Shown piece after piece: positions 9,967-19,009 of a DNA stretch of 64,000 bases; within the stretch, counting starts at the first letter, position 1, and each line of letters opens with the position of its first letter. A model generated the notes under the pieces. It saw only the letters and a list, made by a program, of their open reading frames with translations. It ran no database searches and was not told the DNA's origin. This DNA is from Terriglobia bacterium. Lineage in GTDB: Bacteria; Acidobacteriota; Terriglobia; Bryobacterales; Bryobacteraceae. Location: positions 155,547 through 219,546 of the forward strand of contig JAIQFK010000011.1 in assembly GCA_020073305.1 (NCBI GenBank), written 5' to 3'. Made by a program: the position numbers and the translations under genes.

Positions 9967-12408
9967 CTACCCCCGCAGCACCGCCAGCAGCGCCTGCTCC
10001 AGTTCCCTCTGTTTGTCCGCCGTCAGCTTCTCGCCGCCTGCGGTCACATAGAAAACGTCGATGGCTTTGTGCGCCTCGGTATCGATCAGCACCACGTCGA
10101 TACTCGCGCCGCGCGAGGAAATGGTGGACGCCATGTCGTACAGCAGTCCGGGCCGGTCTTCAGCCACCACTTGAATCAGCGTCGCCGCTTTCGAAGCCTG
10201 GTCATCCATGTATACCGAAGGTTCAATGCGCGCTTTGCGGCTCGGCAGCGGCACGCGAGGGCGGCTGCGCAGCAGATCTTTCACATCCACGCGGCCCAGC
10301 ACGGCCCGTTCCACCGTGGCTCTCAACCGATCCACTTCGCTGGGATTCAATTCCAGGTTGCGCAAGGAATCGGCAAACGAAAAAGTGTCCAACACCGTAC
10401 CGCGCCGGTTCGCGAACGCCTCAGCTTTTAAGATGTTCAAGCCGAAACTGGACAGCGCCCCGGCAATGGAAGCGAACAGAAACGGCCGGTCGCTGGTGAC
10501 CAACGTCAGACGGTAATTTCCACCGGAGTTCTCGATCTCCAGCGCGACCCCGCGCGTGCGGCTGTCCTTTTCGAGCCGCATATGAAGCTCGATATCGCTC
10601 TCCGCATGCGTGCGCAGATAGCGCGTCGGAAAGCCCTCCAGGAACTTGGCCCGTTCCGGCGATCCGGCGCTCTCGATCCGCTCCGTTTCCAGCTCGCGCG
10701 TCAGCTCGTTGTAGGTCCTCAGGTAGAGCTGCCATAACTGTTCGGCCCGCCAGGAGGTCATGGCCGTGGGATTCACCGCGCTGATGTCGGCGTAGGTGAC
10801 GAGCGTCAGGTATTTCAGATTTTCGACCGTCCCAACTTGATGCGCCAGATACTGCGCCGTCGCCGGGTCGTCCGGATCGCGGCTGTTCATCGTCGCAGAC
10901 ATTTCCAGATGGTGCCGGATCAGGAACGCGGCCGTTGAGCGTTGCGCGGCGGGTATCTGAATGCGCTCCATCGCGCCATCCGCAATGCGAAGCGAGGCGT
11001 CCACATGCCCCTCCTCCGGGCTTCCTTTTCCCACGTCATGAAACAGCAGGGCAAAAACCAGCACTCCCGGCTGCTCGATCTCGGCCAGCAGCCCTGCGTA
11101 GGAGGTCGCCGGCGGTGCTTTCGCCGCGCGGAGCTGCGCCAGCGTCTGGATGGCGACCAGCGTGTGTTCATCCACCGTATAGCGATGGTAGAAATCCCGG
11201 ATCACCAGGCAGTCGATGTCTTCCATCTCCGGGAAAAGCGCGCTGAGCAATCCCGTCTCATGCGCCACACGCAACGCCCGCGCCGCGTGCGGCAGGGAGA
11301 GTGCTTCACCGATGGCTCCCCAGATGGGACGCGAAACCGCAAAGTATTTGCGCGTGGCGGGAAGGTGCGCCGCAATGCGGTCCTCGGCCTCGAGCGACAG
11401 TCGAAAGCCATGGCGCGCGACGAATTCGAGCAGGCGCAGCAACAGCTCCGGCTCGGCTTCGATTTGCTGCGGAGCCCGGAAATAAACCCGCTCGCGCGAC
11501 ACCGTGAAATCCGCGTTGGAAATTCGCGACCGGCGGTCGCGAAACTGGGCAAACAGCGAGCTGCTATGAGCCTCTTCCGTCTCCAGAACCCGAAGAGCCG
11601 AACGGTCGATCACGCGAGCGTTGCGGAAGTACGCGCGCATCAGCTCCGCGGGCTCGTGCATGCCCAACTGCTCCGCCACCCACTCCTGGGCATCGAAGCT
11701 CAACACGTTGGAATCACGCTTGGCGTGCTGGTGCAGATACACGCGCAGGGTGAACAGAAAAGCCCGGGCGTCGCTCAACTCCGCCATCGGCGCGGGCGGC
11801 GCCAGAGAAGCCGGCTTCGTAGCGGCGATCTGCGTCAGCCACGCCATCAGTTGCAGGTCGCGCAGTCCGCCCGGAGCTTCCTTGATGTTGGGCTCCAGAT
11901 GATGGAACGTGTCGTTATATTGCGCGTGGCGCTCGCGCGTCATCCGCGATAAATGGCGGGTCAGCCCGTCACGCTGGCTGTGAACGAATCGCGGGAGCTT
12001 TTCGACCAGCGATCCGTAAACGCCGGCATCTCCGGTCAGATACCGTTGATCCAGCAGGCTGACGTTCAGCTCGATGTTGCTGTCATGAAGCTCGGAGCAT
12101 TCTCCCGGCGTGCGCACCGAGTGGCTCACGCGCAGCCCGGCATCCCACAACTGACGCAGGAACGTGGAAATGAAATCTTTCACGCCCGCTGCCGATTTTT
12201 CGCTCGCGAACAGCAGCAGCAGATCGACATCCGAGTGCGGAAAAAGCTGCCGCCGCCCATATCCGCCCACCGCCAGCAGAGCGGCCCCGCCCGGCACGGT
12301 TCTGGAAAGATGCTGCGCCCAGGATTTCAGGACCAGCGCATCGACCGCCGCCGTGCGCTCCTCGAGCGCGCGTACGGGATCAAAGCGCGGCTTCTCCGCG
12401 ATCATCAT
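9967..12408 (-). CDS. glnD: [protein-PII] uridylyltransferase/uridylyl-removing enzyme GlnD
   Basis: About 813 residues with the full GlnD domain order: nucleotidyltransferase with GGYGRRQLFPHSDVDL, a helical linker, an HD hydrolase domain (HDVGKG), and two C-terminal ACT domains (one starting near LVTSDRPFLF, the second near VVAEDRPGLLY). It attaches UMP to PII when glutamine is low and removes it when glutamine is high. Two tandem ATG codons at 12408 and 12405 follow a weak GGA site. The longer ORF start at 12459 would overlap glnB by 80 bases, so 12408 is preferred, still overlapping glnB by 29 bases. Third gene of amt-glnB-glnD. Confidence 0.92.
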   Translation of the reverse strand: MMIAEKPRFDPVRALEERTAAVDALVLKSWAQHLSRTVPGGAALLAVGGYGRRQLFPHSDVDLLLLFASEKSAAGVKDFISTFLRQLWDAGLRVSHSVRTPGECSELHDSNIELNVSLLDQRYLTGDAGVYGSLVEKLPRFVHSQRDGLTRHLSRMTRERHAQYNDTFHHLEPNIKEAPGGLRDLQLMAWLTQIAATKPASLAPPAPMAELSDARAFLFTLRVYLHQHAKRDSNVLSFDAQEWVAEQLGMHEPAELMRAYFRNARVIDRSALRVLETEEAHSSSLFAQFRDRRSRISNADFTVSRERVYFRAPQQIEAEPELLLRLLEFVARHGFRLSLEAEDRIAAHLPATRKYFAVSRPIWGAIGEALSLPHAARALRVAHETGLLSALFPEMEDIDCLVIRDFYHRYTVDEHTLVAIQTLAQLRAAKAPPATSYAGLLAEIEQPGVLVFALLFHDVGKGSPEEGHVDASLRIADGAMERIQIPAAQRSTAAFLIRHHLEMSATMNSRDPDDPATAQYLAHQVGTVENLKYLTLVTYADISAVNPTAMTSWRAEQLWQLYLRTYNELTRELETERIESAGSPERAKFLEGFPTRYLRTHAESDIELHMRLEKDSRTRGVALEIENSGGNYRLTLVTSDRPFLFASIAGALSSFGLNILKAEAFANRRGTVLDTFSFADSLRNLELNPSEVDRLRATVERAVLGRVDVKDLLRSRPRVPLPSRKARIEPSVYMDDQASKAATLIQVVAEDRPGLLYDMASTISSRGASIDVVLIDTEAHKAIDVFYVTAGGEKLTADKQRELEQALLAVLRG

Positions 12409-12718
12409 TCCGAATCCGGATGGCTTCGGCGACGTCGTAAACGAAGATCTTGCCGTCACCGATCTTGCCCGTGCGCGCCGCTGTCGTTAACGCGCGCAAC
12501 ACTTCGTCCAGGCGCGCATCGGCGACCACCAGCTCCAGTTTCATCTTGGGCAGCAGGTCTACGTTATATTCCTGGCCCCGGTAAACCTCTTTGTGGCCCT
12601 TCTGCCTGCCGTGCCCGCGCACCTCGGTGATGGTCATCCCGTCGATGCCAATCGCTTTGAGCGCTTCCTTGACAGGGTCTAATTTGAACGGCTGAATAAT
12701 GGCTTCAATTTTCTTCAT
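12380..12718 (-). CDS. glnB: nitrogen regulatory protein PII
   Basis: A 112-residue PII signal protein, exactly the usual family length. The T-loop contains YRGQEYNVDLLPK, and Tyr51, the site of uridylylation, is present at the canonical position. The C-terminal signature (TGKIGDGKIFV) that binds ATP/2-oxoglutarate is intact. It senses carbon and nitrogen status and would gate the Amt channel encoded 43 bases upstream and be modified by GlnD encoded downstream. By position with amt it could equally be called glnK. Confidence 0.95.
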   Translation of the reverse strand: MKKIEAIIQPFKLDPVKEALKAIGIDGMTITEVRGHGRQKGHKEVYRGQEYNVDLLPKMKLELVVADARLDEVLRALTTAARTGKIGDGKIFVYDVAEAIRIRNDDRGEAAL

Positions 12719-12761
12719 CGCAACATTCCTTGACTGTGCGGGTCTAGCGGTCCGCCCTTCA

Positions 12762-14135
12762 TTACGTCTCGAAGAAGTAGCCTTCTTCGCCGTGCATGCT
12801 GAGGTCGAGACCCTGGATCTCGTCGTCCCTGTCCGCCCGCACTCCGATCACGGCATCACAGATCTTCAGGATAATCAACGTTCCCACAATGGCCAGCCCC
12901 CAGGCGATGGCGGTTCCGATCAATTGATTCAGCACCTGCCCGGCGTTGCCATCCACCCATCCGAGCGCCAGCACTTTGCCCGCGGAATCCTTGAAACCAT
13001 CGTTGATGGCGCTGGTCGCAAAGATCCCGGTCAGTATCGCTCCCAGCGTGCCGCCGGCCCCGTGCACGCCAAACGCATCCAGCGCATCGTCATAGCCGAA
13101 CTTGTGCTTCACCATTGTGGCCATGAAATAGCACACGATCCCTGCCAGGAATCCGATCAGCAGCGCGGGAAAGGGCTGCACAAAGCCGGATGCCGGCGTG
13201 ATCGCCACCAGGCCTGCGACACAGCCGGAGACCGCACCCAGCACGCTGGGTTTGCCCGTACGAATCCACTCCGCGAACATCCAGCCCAGAGCCGCCGCCG
13301 CCGCGCCAAAATGAGTGGCGACGAAGGCACTGGTCGCGAGGCCGGAAGCCGCGAGCGCACTGCCCGCGTTAAAACCGAACCAGCCGACCCAGAGCAGACA
13401 GGCGCCAATCACGCTCAGCACCACGCTGTGCGGCTTCATCTGCTCGTGCGGATAGCCCACTCGCTTGCCCAGGTACAGAGCGCAGACGAGCGCCGATACG
13501 CCGGACGTGATGTGCACCACCGTGCCTCCGGCGAAATCAAAGCACGGAATCTTACCGCCCAGCGCCGCGTTCAACAAGCCGCCCTTACCCCACACCATGT
13601 GCGCCATCGGAAAGTAAACAAGGAGTGCCCAGAGCACCGTGAACAGCAGCATGGCGCTGAACTTCATGCGCTCCGCGAAGGCGCCCGAAATCAAAGCCGG
13701 CGTGATGACGGCGAACATCAACTGGTAGACCATGTACGTCTGGTGCGGGATAGTTCCGGCATAGTCCGGATTGGGAGCGATCCCCACGCCGCGCAGGAAC
13801 GCGTAGCGCAAGTCGCCGATCACCGGGTTGCCCTCGGCAAACGCCAGGCTGTAGCCCACGATCGCCCAAAGCGCCGTGATCACCGCCATCAGGATGAAAC
13901 TGTGCATCATCGTGCCCAGCACGTTTTTGCGCCGAACCAGCCCGCCATAGAACAGCGCCAGACCCGGCCCCGTCATCATCAGTACCAGCGCCGCCGACGT
14001 CAGCATCCAGGCGTTGTCGCCCGCGCTCTGCGCCGATTTAACGGCGGTGTCGAGCGCTGCCAGCCGCGCGTCTACGCTTTGCGGCGTCTGCGCCATCGCC
14101 GCCACGGAACACACCAGTAGTGTCAATAACCTCAT
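12762..14135 (-). CDS. amt: ammonium transporter Amt
   Basis: A 457-residue Amt/MEP/Rh channel with a cleavable signal peptide (MRLLTLLVCSVAAMAQ), a short periplasmic helix and 11 membrane segments. The conserved pore residues are visible: Asp200 and His208 in DFAGGTVVHITSG, and the second twin-His His358 in VHGAGGTLGAILTG. It conducts ammonium across the inner membrane. A ribosome site AAAGGA lies nine bases before ATG 14135. It is the first gene of amt-glnB-glnD, so PII block of the pore and PII modification are encoded together. No good sigma-54 promoter was found upstream. Confidence 0.95.
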   Translation of the reverse strand: MRLLTLLVCSVAAMAQTPQSVDARLAALDTAVKSAQSAGDNAWMLTSAALVLMMTGPGLALFYGGLVRRKNVLGTMMHSFILMAVITALWAIVGYSLAFAEGNPVIGDLRYAFLRGVGIAPNPDYAGTIPHQTYMVYQLMFAVITPALISGAFAERMKFSAMLLFTVLWALLVYFPMAHMVWGKGGLLNAALGGKIPCFDFAGGTVVHITSGVSALVCALYLGKRVGYPHEQMKPHSVVLSVIGACLLWVGWFGFNAGSALAASGLATSAFVATHFGAAAAALGWMFAEWIRTGKPSVLGAVSGCVAGLVAITPASGFVQPFPALLIGFLAGIVCYFMATMVKHKFGYDDALDAFGVHGAGGTLGAILTGIFATSAINDGFKDSAGKVLALGWVDGNAGQVLNQLIGTAIAWGLAIVGTLIILKICDAVIGVRADRDDEIQGLDLSMHGEEGYFFET

Positions 14136-14335
14136 GCTTGTTTCCTTTGTCGGGTTGCAAACCGAGCCAGCGTACTATTATTTCGCGAACGCTCCCGTAG
14201 CGGAAATGAACGTTTCTATCAGCCCGATTGAAAAATTCTATTCACTTCTCGGATGGGCAGCCGTTTTTCGCCTGCCGCCGCCACCCTTGCCATCCGGCTC
14301 CCCAAGTGCCATATTCCTGTACAGCGGAGGTTTGT

Positions 14336-14539
14336 ATGCGCGCGGATCAGGCACAAATATCCTGGGACGAGAAAAACAAGCAATGGCTCGTGCGGATCAT
14401 AATTGGCGAGGAAGTGATTCGCCGCCACTCGAAATCGGCTAAGAATGCCGACGAGCAGACACTGCGATCCCTGGCCGTCAAGTTGGCACAGGAGGAAGGC
14501 TACGAACTCGAGCCCGCCAAAGTCAGCGTCGGCGGATAG
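14336..14539 (+). CDS. small conserved-looking protein of unknown function
   Basis: A 67-residue soluble protein starting at ATG 14336, six bases after a strong ribosome site (CGGAGG). The sequence begins MRADQAQISWDEKNKQWLV, a beta-rich start, followed by an amphipathic helix rich in Lys and Glu and ending AKVSVGG. No membrane segment or recognised motif. The longer ORF that starts upstream at 14228 lacks a ribosome site and is rejected. The good ribosome site and typical codon use make it a likely real gene; its function is unknown. Confidence 0.65.
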   Translation: MRADQAQISWDEKNKQWLVRIIIGEEVIRRHSKSAKNADEQTLRSLAVKLAQEEGYELEPAKVSVGG

Positions 14540-14605
14540 CCCGTTTCCCCCTTCTCTCACGGACGCTCGTTGAGTGGTAACATAGACGGTCCTGAGGGAG
14601 AACCA

Positions 14606-14923
14606 ATGAAAGCTAAAAAGGCCTTGAAGAGGTTGAACAAGGTGGAGACATTGCTGTCCAACGTCATTGATCAATTTCCTGACAGCGCACGCGGATTGAA
14701 AGACCTGTTGGACTCGGCGCGATCTTCCGTCGCTCGCGCGAGAGAAACCGTAAACGCTCGCGTAGCCAAGGCTGCCAAAAAACCGCCTGCCAAGGCCGCC
14801 GAGTCCCGGCTGAGCGCTGCCGGCAGGAAGCGCATTTCACTGGCTGCCAAGCGGCGGTGGGAGTTAGCCAAGCGAAAAGGCGTTCACGCCGTGACCGGGC
14901 GCAAGTTGAGCAAGACGGCATAA
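14606..14923 (+). CDS. basic, Ala/Lys-rich protein of unknown function
   Basis: A 105-residue protein starting at ATG 14606 after GGGAGA. The first half is an amphipathic helix (VETLLSNVIDQFPDSARGLK) with a coiled-coil look. The middle is Ala/Lys-rich (ARVAKAAKKPPAKAA), and the end holds the segment AAGRKRISLAAKRRWELAKR, a short basic motif that occurs in many small bacterial proteins and could bind nucleic acid. The histone-like composition suggests DNA or RNA binding, but this is inference from charge only. Confidence 0.6.
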   Translation: MKAKKALKRLNKVETLLSNVIDQFPDSARGLKDLLDSARSSVARARETVNARVAKAAKKPPAKAAESRLSAAGRKRISLAAKRRWELAKRKGVHAVTGRKLSKTA

Positions 14924-14983
14924 CTCTCGGCCCGCTTGCCCCCCGTTTCGCCCGTGACGCAGTTGTGGCATAATCCGGGTGGT

Positions 14984-15394
14984 ATGAGGCGCTGGATCTT
15001 AGCGCTGGTATTTGGGTGTGCTGCTTTGTCGGCGCAAGAGCCGGCTGCACAGCCCCCGCCCGCCCGGCAGTTCAAACCACCGCAGGACTGGTTCCGCTGG
15101 AACTTCACGAACGAGCAGCCACACAGCTTTACGCTCGCGCCACGGCAAGAATGGTTCCGACGGAAATTGGCCAACGTGCAGCCGCGCAATTTCACGCTCG
15201 CTATGGCGCCTGAACCGAGGGCTTGCGTGGTTCCGCTGCTCAAGGCGCCGATCGATCCGAACATCGATTGGAAAATGCCGCTGCTCAAGAGTCCCGTCGA
15301 AAACATCGACAACATGCCCGTCGCCAAAGGCCTGCCGCCCTGCGCGTCGGAGCACTCGCAGCCCGGCGTCTGGTACTTCCCTCACACCCAATAG
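14984..15394 (+). CDS. small exported protein with two internal duplications
   Basis: A 136-residue protein with a signal peptide (MRRWILALVFGCAALSAQ) starting at ATG 14984. Two kinds of duplication are visible: QDWFRWNFTNEQPHSFTLA against QEWFRRKLANVQPRNFTLA (about 23 residues apart), then PLLKAPIDPNID against PLLKSPVENID. Two Cys residues remain in the mature part (RACVVPL and PPCASEH), which could form a disulfide. Probably periplasmic or surface exposed. No family is recognised. It ends 15 bases before the end of the convergent GNAT gene. Confidence 0.6.
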   Translation: MRRWILALVFGCAALSAQEPAAQPPPARQFKPPQDWFRWNFTNEQPHSFTLAPRQEWFRRKLANVQPRNFTLAMAPEPRACVVPLLKAPIDPNIDWKMPLLKSPVENIDNMPVAKGLPPCASEHSQPGVWYFPHTQ

Positions 15395-15409
15395 CACGGG
15401 CAACACGAA

Positions 15410-15985
15410 TCACCTGGATTCGCTTGCAACTGTCCGCGGCCGCTTCCATTCCGAACGCCCGAGTCGGTAGAGCACATGCCGCCGCAAAGGATGGCCCTCC
15501 GGCAGCCGCGGATGATCGAAATCCGAGCCCGGGTCATGCGTCATCTCCAACTTTTCCATCACGCGCCGCGACCGGACGTTCGCAGGCACGGTGAAGGACA
15601 CCAGCGCATCGAGTCCAGCCACTTCGAAGGCTTGGCGGACCATTTCTCGCGCGCCCTCCGTTGCCAGCCCCTGGCCCCAAAGACCGGCGGACAGTCTCCA
15701 TCCAATCTCGACGCACGGTGTAAACGCTGCCTGGAATGCCGGGACCGACAGCCCCACAAACCCGGCAAATGAATGATCCTCGCGCAACTCCGCCGCACAC
15801 AGGCCGAAACCATGCTGCCGGAAGTGCGCCTCAATCCGATCCACCAGCCGATCGCTTTCCTCACGGGACAGCGGAGCCGGCATAAATTCCATAACGCGCG
15901 GGTCCGCGTTCAGCTGCGCAAACGGCTCCCGGTCAGACTCCCGCCAGTGCCGCAGAACCAGCCGCTCCGTTCGAGCCACCACCAT
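15410..15985 (-). CDS. GNAT-family N-acetyltransferase (RimJ/RimL-like)
   Basis: A 191-residue acetyltransferase that starts with the RimJ/RimL-type TERLVLRHWRESDREPF and has the conserved EIGWRLSAGLWGQGLATEGA segment, the acetyl-CoA-binding region (R/Q-x-x-G-x-G/A), and NVRSRRVMEKLEM near the C-terminus. It would transfer an acetyl group to a protein N-terminus or small amine; the substrate is not predictable. Monocistronic by layout, next to the end of the ADOP permease gene. Confidence 0.85.
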   Translation of the reverse strand: MVVARTERLVLRHWRESDREPFAQLNADPRVMEFMPAPLSREESDRLVDRIEAHFRQHGFGLCAAELREDHSFAGFVGLSVPAFQAAFTPCVEIGWRLSAGLWGQGLATEGAREMVRQAFEVAGLDALVSFTVPANVRSRRVMEKLEMTHDPGSDFDHPRLPEGHPLRRHVLYRLGRSEWKRPRTVASESR

Positions 15986-16049
15986 ATCCGGCTCTCCAGA
16001 ATATCAACCACGACTCTGTGCTAGCGTTCCGGACTCTCGGTGTGCCGCG

Positions 16050-18518
16050 CTATTCGTATCGCAATGCGTCCATCGGCGCGACTCGTGCCGCGCGTCTCGC
16101 CGGCAACAGCGCCGCTACGAATGCTACGAGCAATAACAGCAGCGGCACGCCGATGAACGTTACGGGATCAGTCGCGCTGATGCCATAGAGGAAACTGCCG
16201 GCGAGACGCCAGAGCGCCAGAGAAATGGCGAGCCCGATCGCCAGCCCCACGCCGGCCAGAAGCGTGCCCTGGCGCGCCACCATGCGCATTACGCCGTTTG
16301 CACTCGCGCCCAGCGCCATTCGAATGCCGATCTCGTGCGTGCGGCGGCGCACCGAATAGCTGAGTACGCCATATAATCCCACCGTTGCCAGTACGAGCCC
16401 GACCGCGCCGAACACACCCAGCAACACCGCACTCAACTTCGGAACCAGCAGCGACTTGTTCACGTGCTCCTGCATGGTCTCAATGCCGAACACCGCAAGG
16501 TTGGGATCGAGCGCCGCCACCTGCGCGCGAACTGCGCGCGTCATGGCGCGCGGGTTGCCTGCCGTTTTTACCAGAATTGAGACGCCGAAGAAGGAAAAGA
16601 CGTCTGCCGGATGCTGCGCCAGATCCAGATAGACGATGCTGGCCGGCTCTTCACCCAGGGTTCTCGACTTGGAGTTCTTCGCGACGCCGATGACTTCGTA
16701 AACCTTGTTGTCAGCTCGCATGCGGCGGCCAAGGGGGTCTTCGCCGGGGAACAGGCGCTGCGCCATGGTCTCGTTGACGATGGCAGTCTTGTCAGTTTCT
16801 TCCTGCAAGCTGAAATCGCGCCCGCGCAGTAACGGGATCCCCATGGTCTCGAAAAACCGGCTGCCCACGTCATACGTGTCGGCTTCGATCTCCTTAGCAC
16901 CGCTCTGGCCGCCTTCGGCCTTGAAATCATAATTCGTTCCCCCGATGCTGAGGGGAACGCTATCCAGAAAGCTTACGGAGTTGACGCCGGGCATTGCCGA
17001 GACGCGCTCGCGCAACTGCGCGAGGAACAGCCGCGTCTTGTCGGGTGAGTAGTTGTGCAGCTTGGGATCCACACCCATCAGCAGTAAATTCTCGGGGCGC
17101 ATGCCCAGATCAATGGACGAAGCATTCTGAAGACTGCGCAGGAACAAGCTCGATCCAACCAGCAGCACCATCGAGAGCGTCACTTGGCCCACGACCAGCA
17201 GGTTACGCATTTCAAACCGTCGGAAACTCCCCACCGCGCCACCCTGATCCTTAAGAGTGGCCGCCAGATCAAGCCGGGTCGCGCGGAGCGCCGGCAACAA
17301 TCCGAAGACGACGCCCGTCATCACGGAGAGCGCCGCCGTGAATGCCAGCACCCTCGCATCGGGCGTGAAGTTAAAGGCAATCGGCAGCGGCAGGGGAAGC
17401 TCAAACCGCGAGATCGGCCGTATGGCAGCCAGTGTCAACAAAAATCCAGCGGCGGCTCCCGCCACAGCCAGCATGATGCTCTCCGTCAGCAGCTGGCGGA
17501 TGAGGCGCGCGCGGTTCGCGCCGATCGCCAGGCGAATGCCAATCTCCCTTTGCCGCGCCGAGGCTCGCGCCAGCAGCAGGTTGGCCACATTGGCGCAGGC
17601 AATCAGGAGTACCAGGCCCACTACGATCATCAGAATCACCATCAGACCCAGCACATACTTGCCCGCGCCTCCCGGGAATTCGCCCGAAGCGCTCAGACGC
17701 GTCGGCGGCCTGTTCTTCTCTCCCTTGTGGTAGGTGTCGTCCAAACGCTTGGTCACCACATTGACGGCGGCCAGCGCCCGCTCCCGGCTCACTCCCGGTT
17801 TCAGCCGCGCATCCACCATCAGCCAGTGGGATGTGCGTTTCTGATTCAAATGATCCTTAGTCAGATCGGGCATGATCTGTTCCACCATGGCAAGTGGCGC
17901 CCAGAACTCGGGGTCGATCGCACGGAATGTTCCGTGAAAGCCGGGCGGCGCGACACCCACCACCGTATAGCTCTGGTTGTTGAGGATCACCGTCTTGCCC
18001 ACCAAGCCGCGATCAGCGCCAAAACGCCGGCGCCAGAGGCCATTACTCAACACGACCACCGGATTTCTGCGGGGCACCTGGTCTTCTTCCGGCAGAAAGC
18101 CGCGGCCCACCGCGAGATCTACGCCAACCACGGAAAAATAGTTGCCGCTGGCCAGTTGCCCCCAGATCCGCTCGGGTTCGCCCCCGCCGCCCAGGCTCGC
18201 CGGAACAAGCGGGAAGTTCGCGCAAACGCCCTCGAACACAGCCTTAGCTTGGTCCCGGTAATCGATGTAGTCGGGGTAGGACAGAGAGTTGCCCTCGTTG
18301 AAATTCACCAGCCGGGCGGGCTCCCTCACCGGCAGCGCGCCCAACAGCACGGCATTCACGATGCTGAACACCGTCGTGTTCGCGGCAATACCCAGTGCAA
18401 TCGAAACAACCACGGCGGCGGTAAATCCGGGGCTCTTGCGGAAAGAGCGCCAGGCATAGGACGCATCCTGCAATACCGTTTCGAGGGGAGCGAATAACGA
18501 ACGAGATGAGGCTGGCAT
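16050..18518 (-). CDS. ABC transporter permease, ADOP family (FtsX/MacB_PCD)
   Basis: An 822-residue permease with two repeats of the MacB periplasmic core plus FtsX module. An N-terminal membrane helix (AAVVVSIALGIAANTTVFSI) precedes a large periplasmic domain; three FtsX segments lie mid-protein (VILMIVVGLVLLIACANVAN), then a second periplasmic domain and three final helices ending with ARRAARVAPMDALRYE. This duplicated architecture is characteristic of Acidobacteria (ADOP). It probably works as a mechanotransmission pump or lipoprotein/efflux system with a separate ATPase, but no ATPase gene is adjacent. The gene has no PadR regulator beside it. Confidence 0.88.
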   Translation of the reverse strand: MPASSRSLFAPLETVLQDASYAWRSFRKSPGFTAAVVVSIALGIAANTTVFSIVNAVLLGALPVREPARLVNFNEGNSLSYPDYIDYRDQAKAVFEGVCANFPLVPASLGGGGEPERIWGQLASGNYFSVVGVDLAVGRGFLPEEDQVPRRNPVVVLSNGLWRRRFGADRGLVGKTVILNNQSYTVVGVAPPGFHGTFRAIDPEFWAPLAMVEQIMPDLTKDHLNQKRTSHWLMVDARLKPGVSRERALAAVNVVTKRLDDTYHKGEKNRPPTRLSASGEFPGGAGKYVLGLMVILMIVVGLVLLIACANVANLLLARASARQREIGIRLAIGANRARLIRQLLTESIMLAVAGAAAGFLLTLAAIRPISRFELPLPLPIAFNFTPDARVLAFTAALSVMTGVVFGLLPALRATRLDLAATLKDQGGAVGSFRRFEMRNLLVVGQVTLSMVLLVGSSLFLRSLQNASSIDLGMRPENLLLMGVDPKLHNYSPDKTRLFLAQLRERVSAMPGVNSVSFLDSVPLSIGGTNYDFKAEGGQSGAKEIEADTYDVGSRFFETMGIPLLRGRDFSLQEETDKTAIVNETMAQRLFPGEDPLGRRMRADNKVYEVIGVAKNSKSRTLGEEPASIVYLDLAQHPADVFSFFGVSILVKTAGNPRAMTRAVRAQVAALDPNLAVFGIETMQEHVNKSLLVPKLSAVLLGVFGAVGLVLATVGLYGVLSYSVRRRTHEIGIRMALGASANGVMRMVARQGTLLAGVGLAIGLAISLALWRLAGSFLYGISATDPVTFIGVPLLLLLVAFVAALLPARRAARVAPMDALRYE

Positions 18519-18579
18519 CCGGGCCTCCTGCCAAGATTGAGATCTTGATTATAGGTAACGCAAGGCGCCGCTCAGAAGT

Positions 18580-18939
18580 TCAGGGGAGCGAAGCATTTAA
18601 GATCGCCCGAACTCCATCTACACACAATAGTGCCGCGTGTTTCGATTCCGCGGCAAGCCCCCCTACCGCGTCCTCAATTGCGGCCGGATTGATTTCGGCC
18701 AGCTCCGCGCGTGTTTTTCCGGTGATCCACTCGGTAAGCGCCGAACCGGCGGCAATAGACGCCGTGCAGCCGCGTGTCTTATATCGCGCTTGCGCGGCCA
18801 CGTCGCCATCGAATTGCACCGCAAGCCGCAGAATATCCCCGCACGCAGGATTCGATACCTCGACCGTCACCGCGGGCGGACTCAGCTCGCCCACATTCCG
18901 CGGATTCTGAAAGTGATCGAGGAGGCGCTCACTATACAT
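18580..18939 (-). CDS. IscU/NifU-like iron-sulfur cluster scaffold
   Basis: A 119-residue protein of the NifU N-terminal/IscU family, starting MYSERLLDHFQNPRNVGEL as in that family. The three cluster-ligand cysteines are present: Cys33 (PACGD, with the conserved Asp), Cys58 (GCTAS) and Cys106 (LCVDG). It would assemble a [2Fe-2S] cluster and hand it to client proteins. No cysteine desulfurase is adjacent. It is divergent from the Nudix gene, with 70 bases between the two starts. Confidence 0.82.
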   Translation of the reverse strand: MYSERLLDHFQNPRNVGELSPPAVTVEVSNPACGDILRLAVQFDGDVAAQARYKTRGCTASIAAGSALTEWITGKTRAELAEINPAAIEDAVGGLAAESKHAALLCVDGVRAILNASLP

Positions 18940-19009
18940 GCGGTTGACTCTATTCTATCGGCCGTGTGGGTTTGTGGGAAAATTTCGGAGAGATCACGGT
19001 GCCCTGGAT

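Noticed and set aside
12699-14120. 473-codon plus-strand ORF opposite amt
   Set aside because: It is a GC-rich antisense shadow of amt; the translation is Arg/His/Gln-rich and lacks any domain, while amt is unmistakable.
14136-14220. possible sigma-54 promoter upstream of amt (CTGGCTCGGTTTGCA on the minus strand)
   Set aside because: The GG-to-GC spacing is two bases too short for a -24/-12 promoter.
17184-18497. 437-codon plus-strand ORF opposite the ADOP permease
   Set aside because: Antisense shadow with Arg/Gln/His-rich translation; the minus-strand permease accounts for the region.
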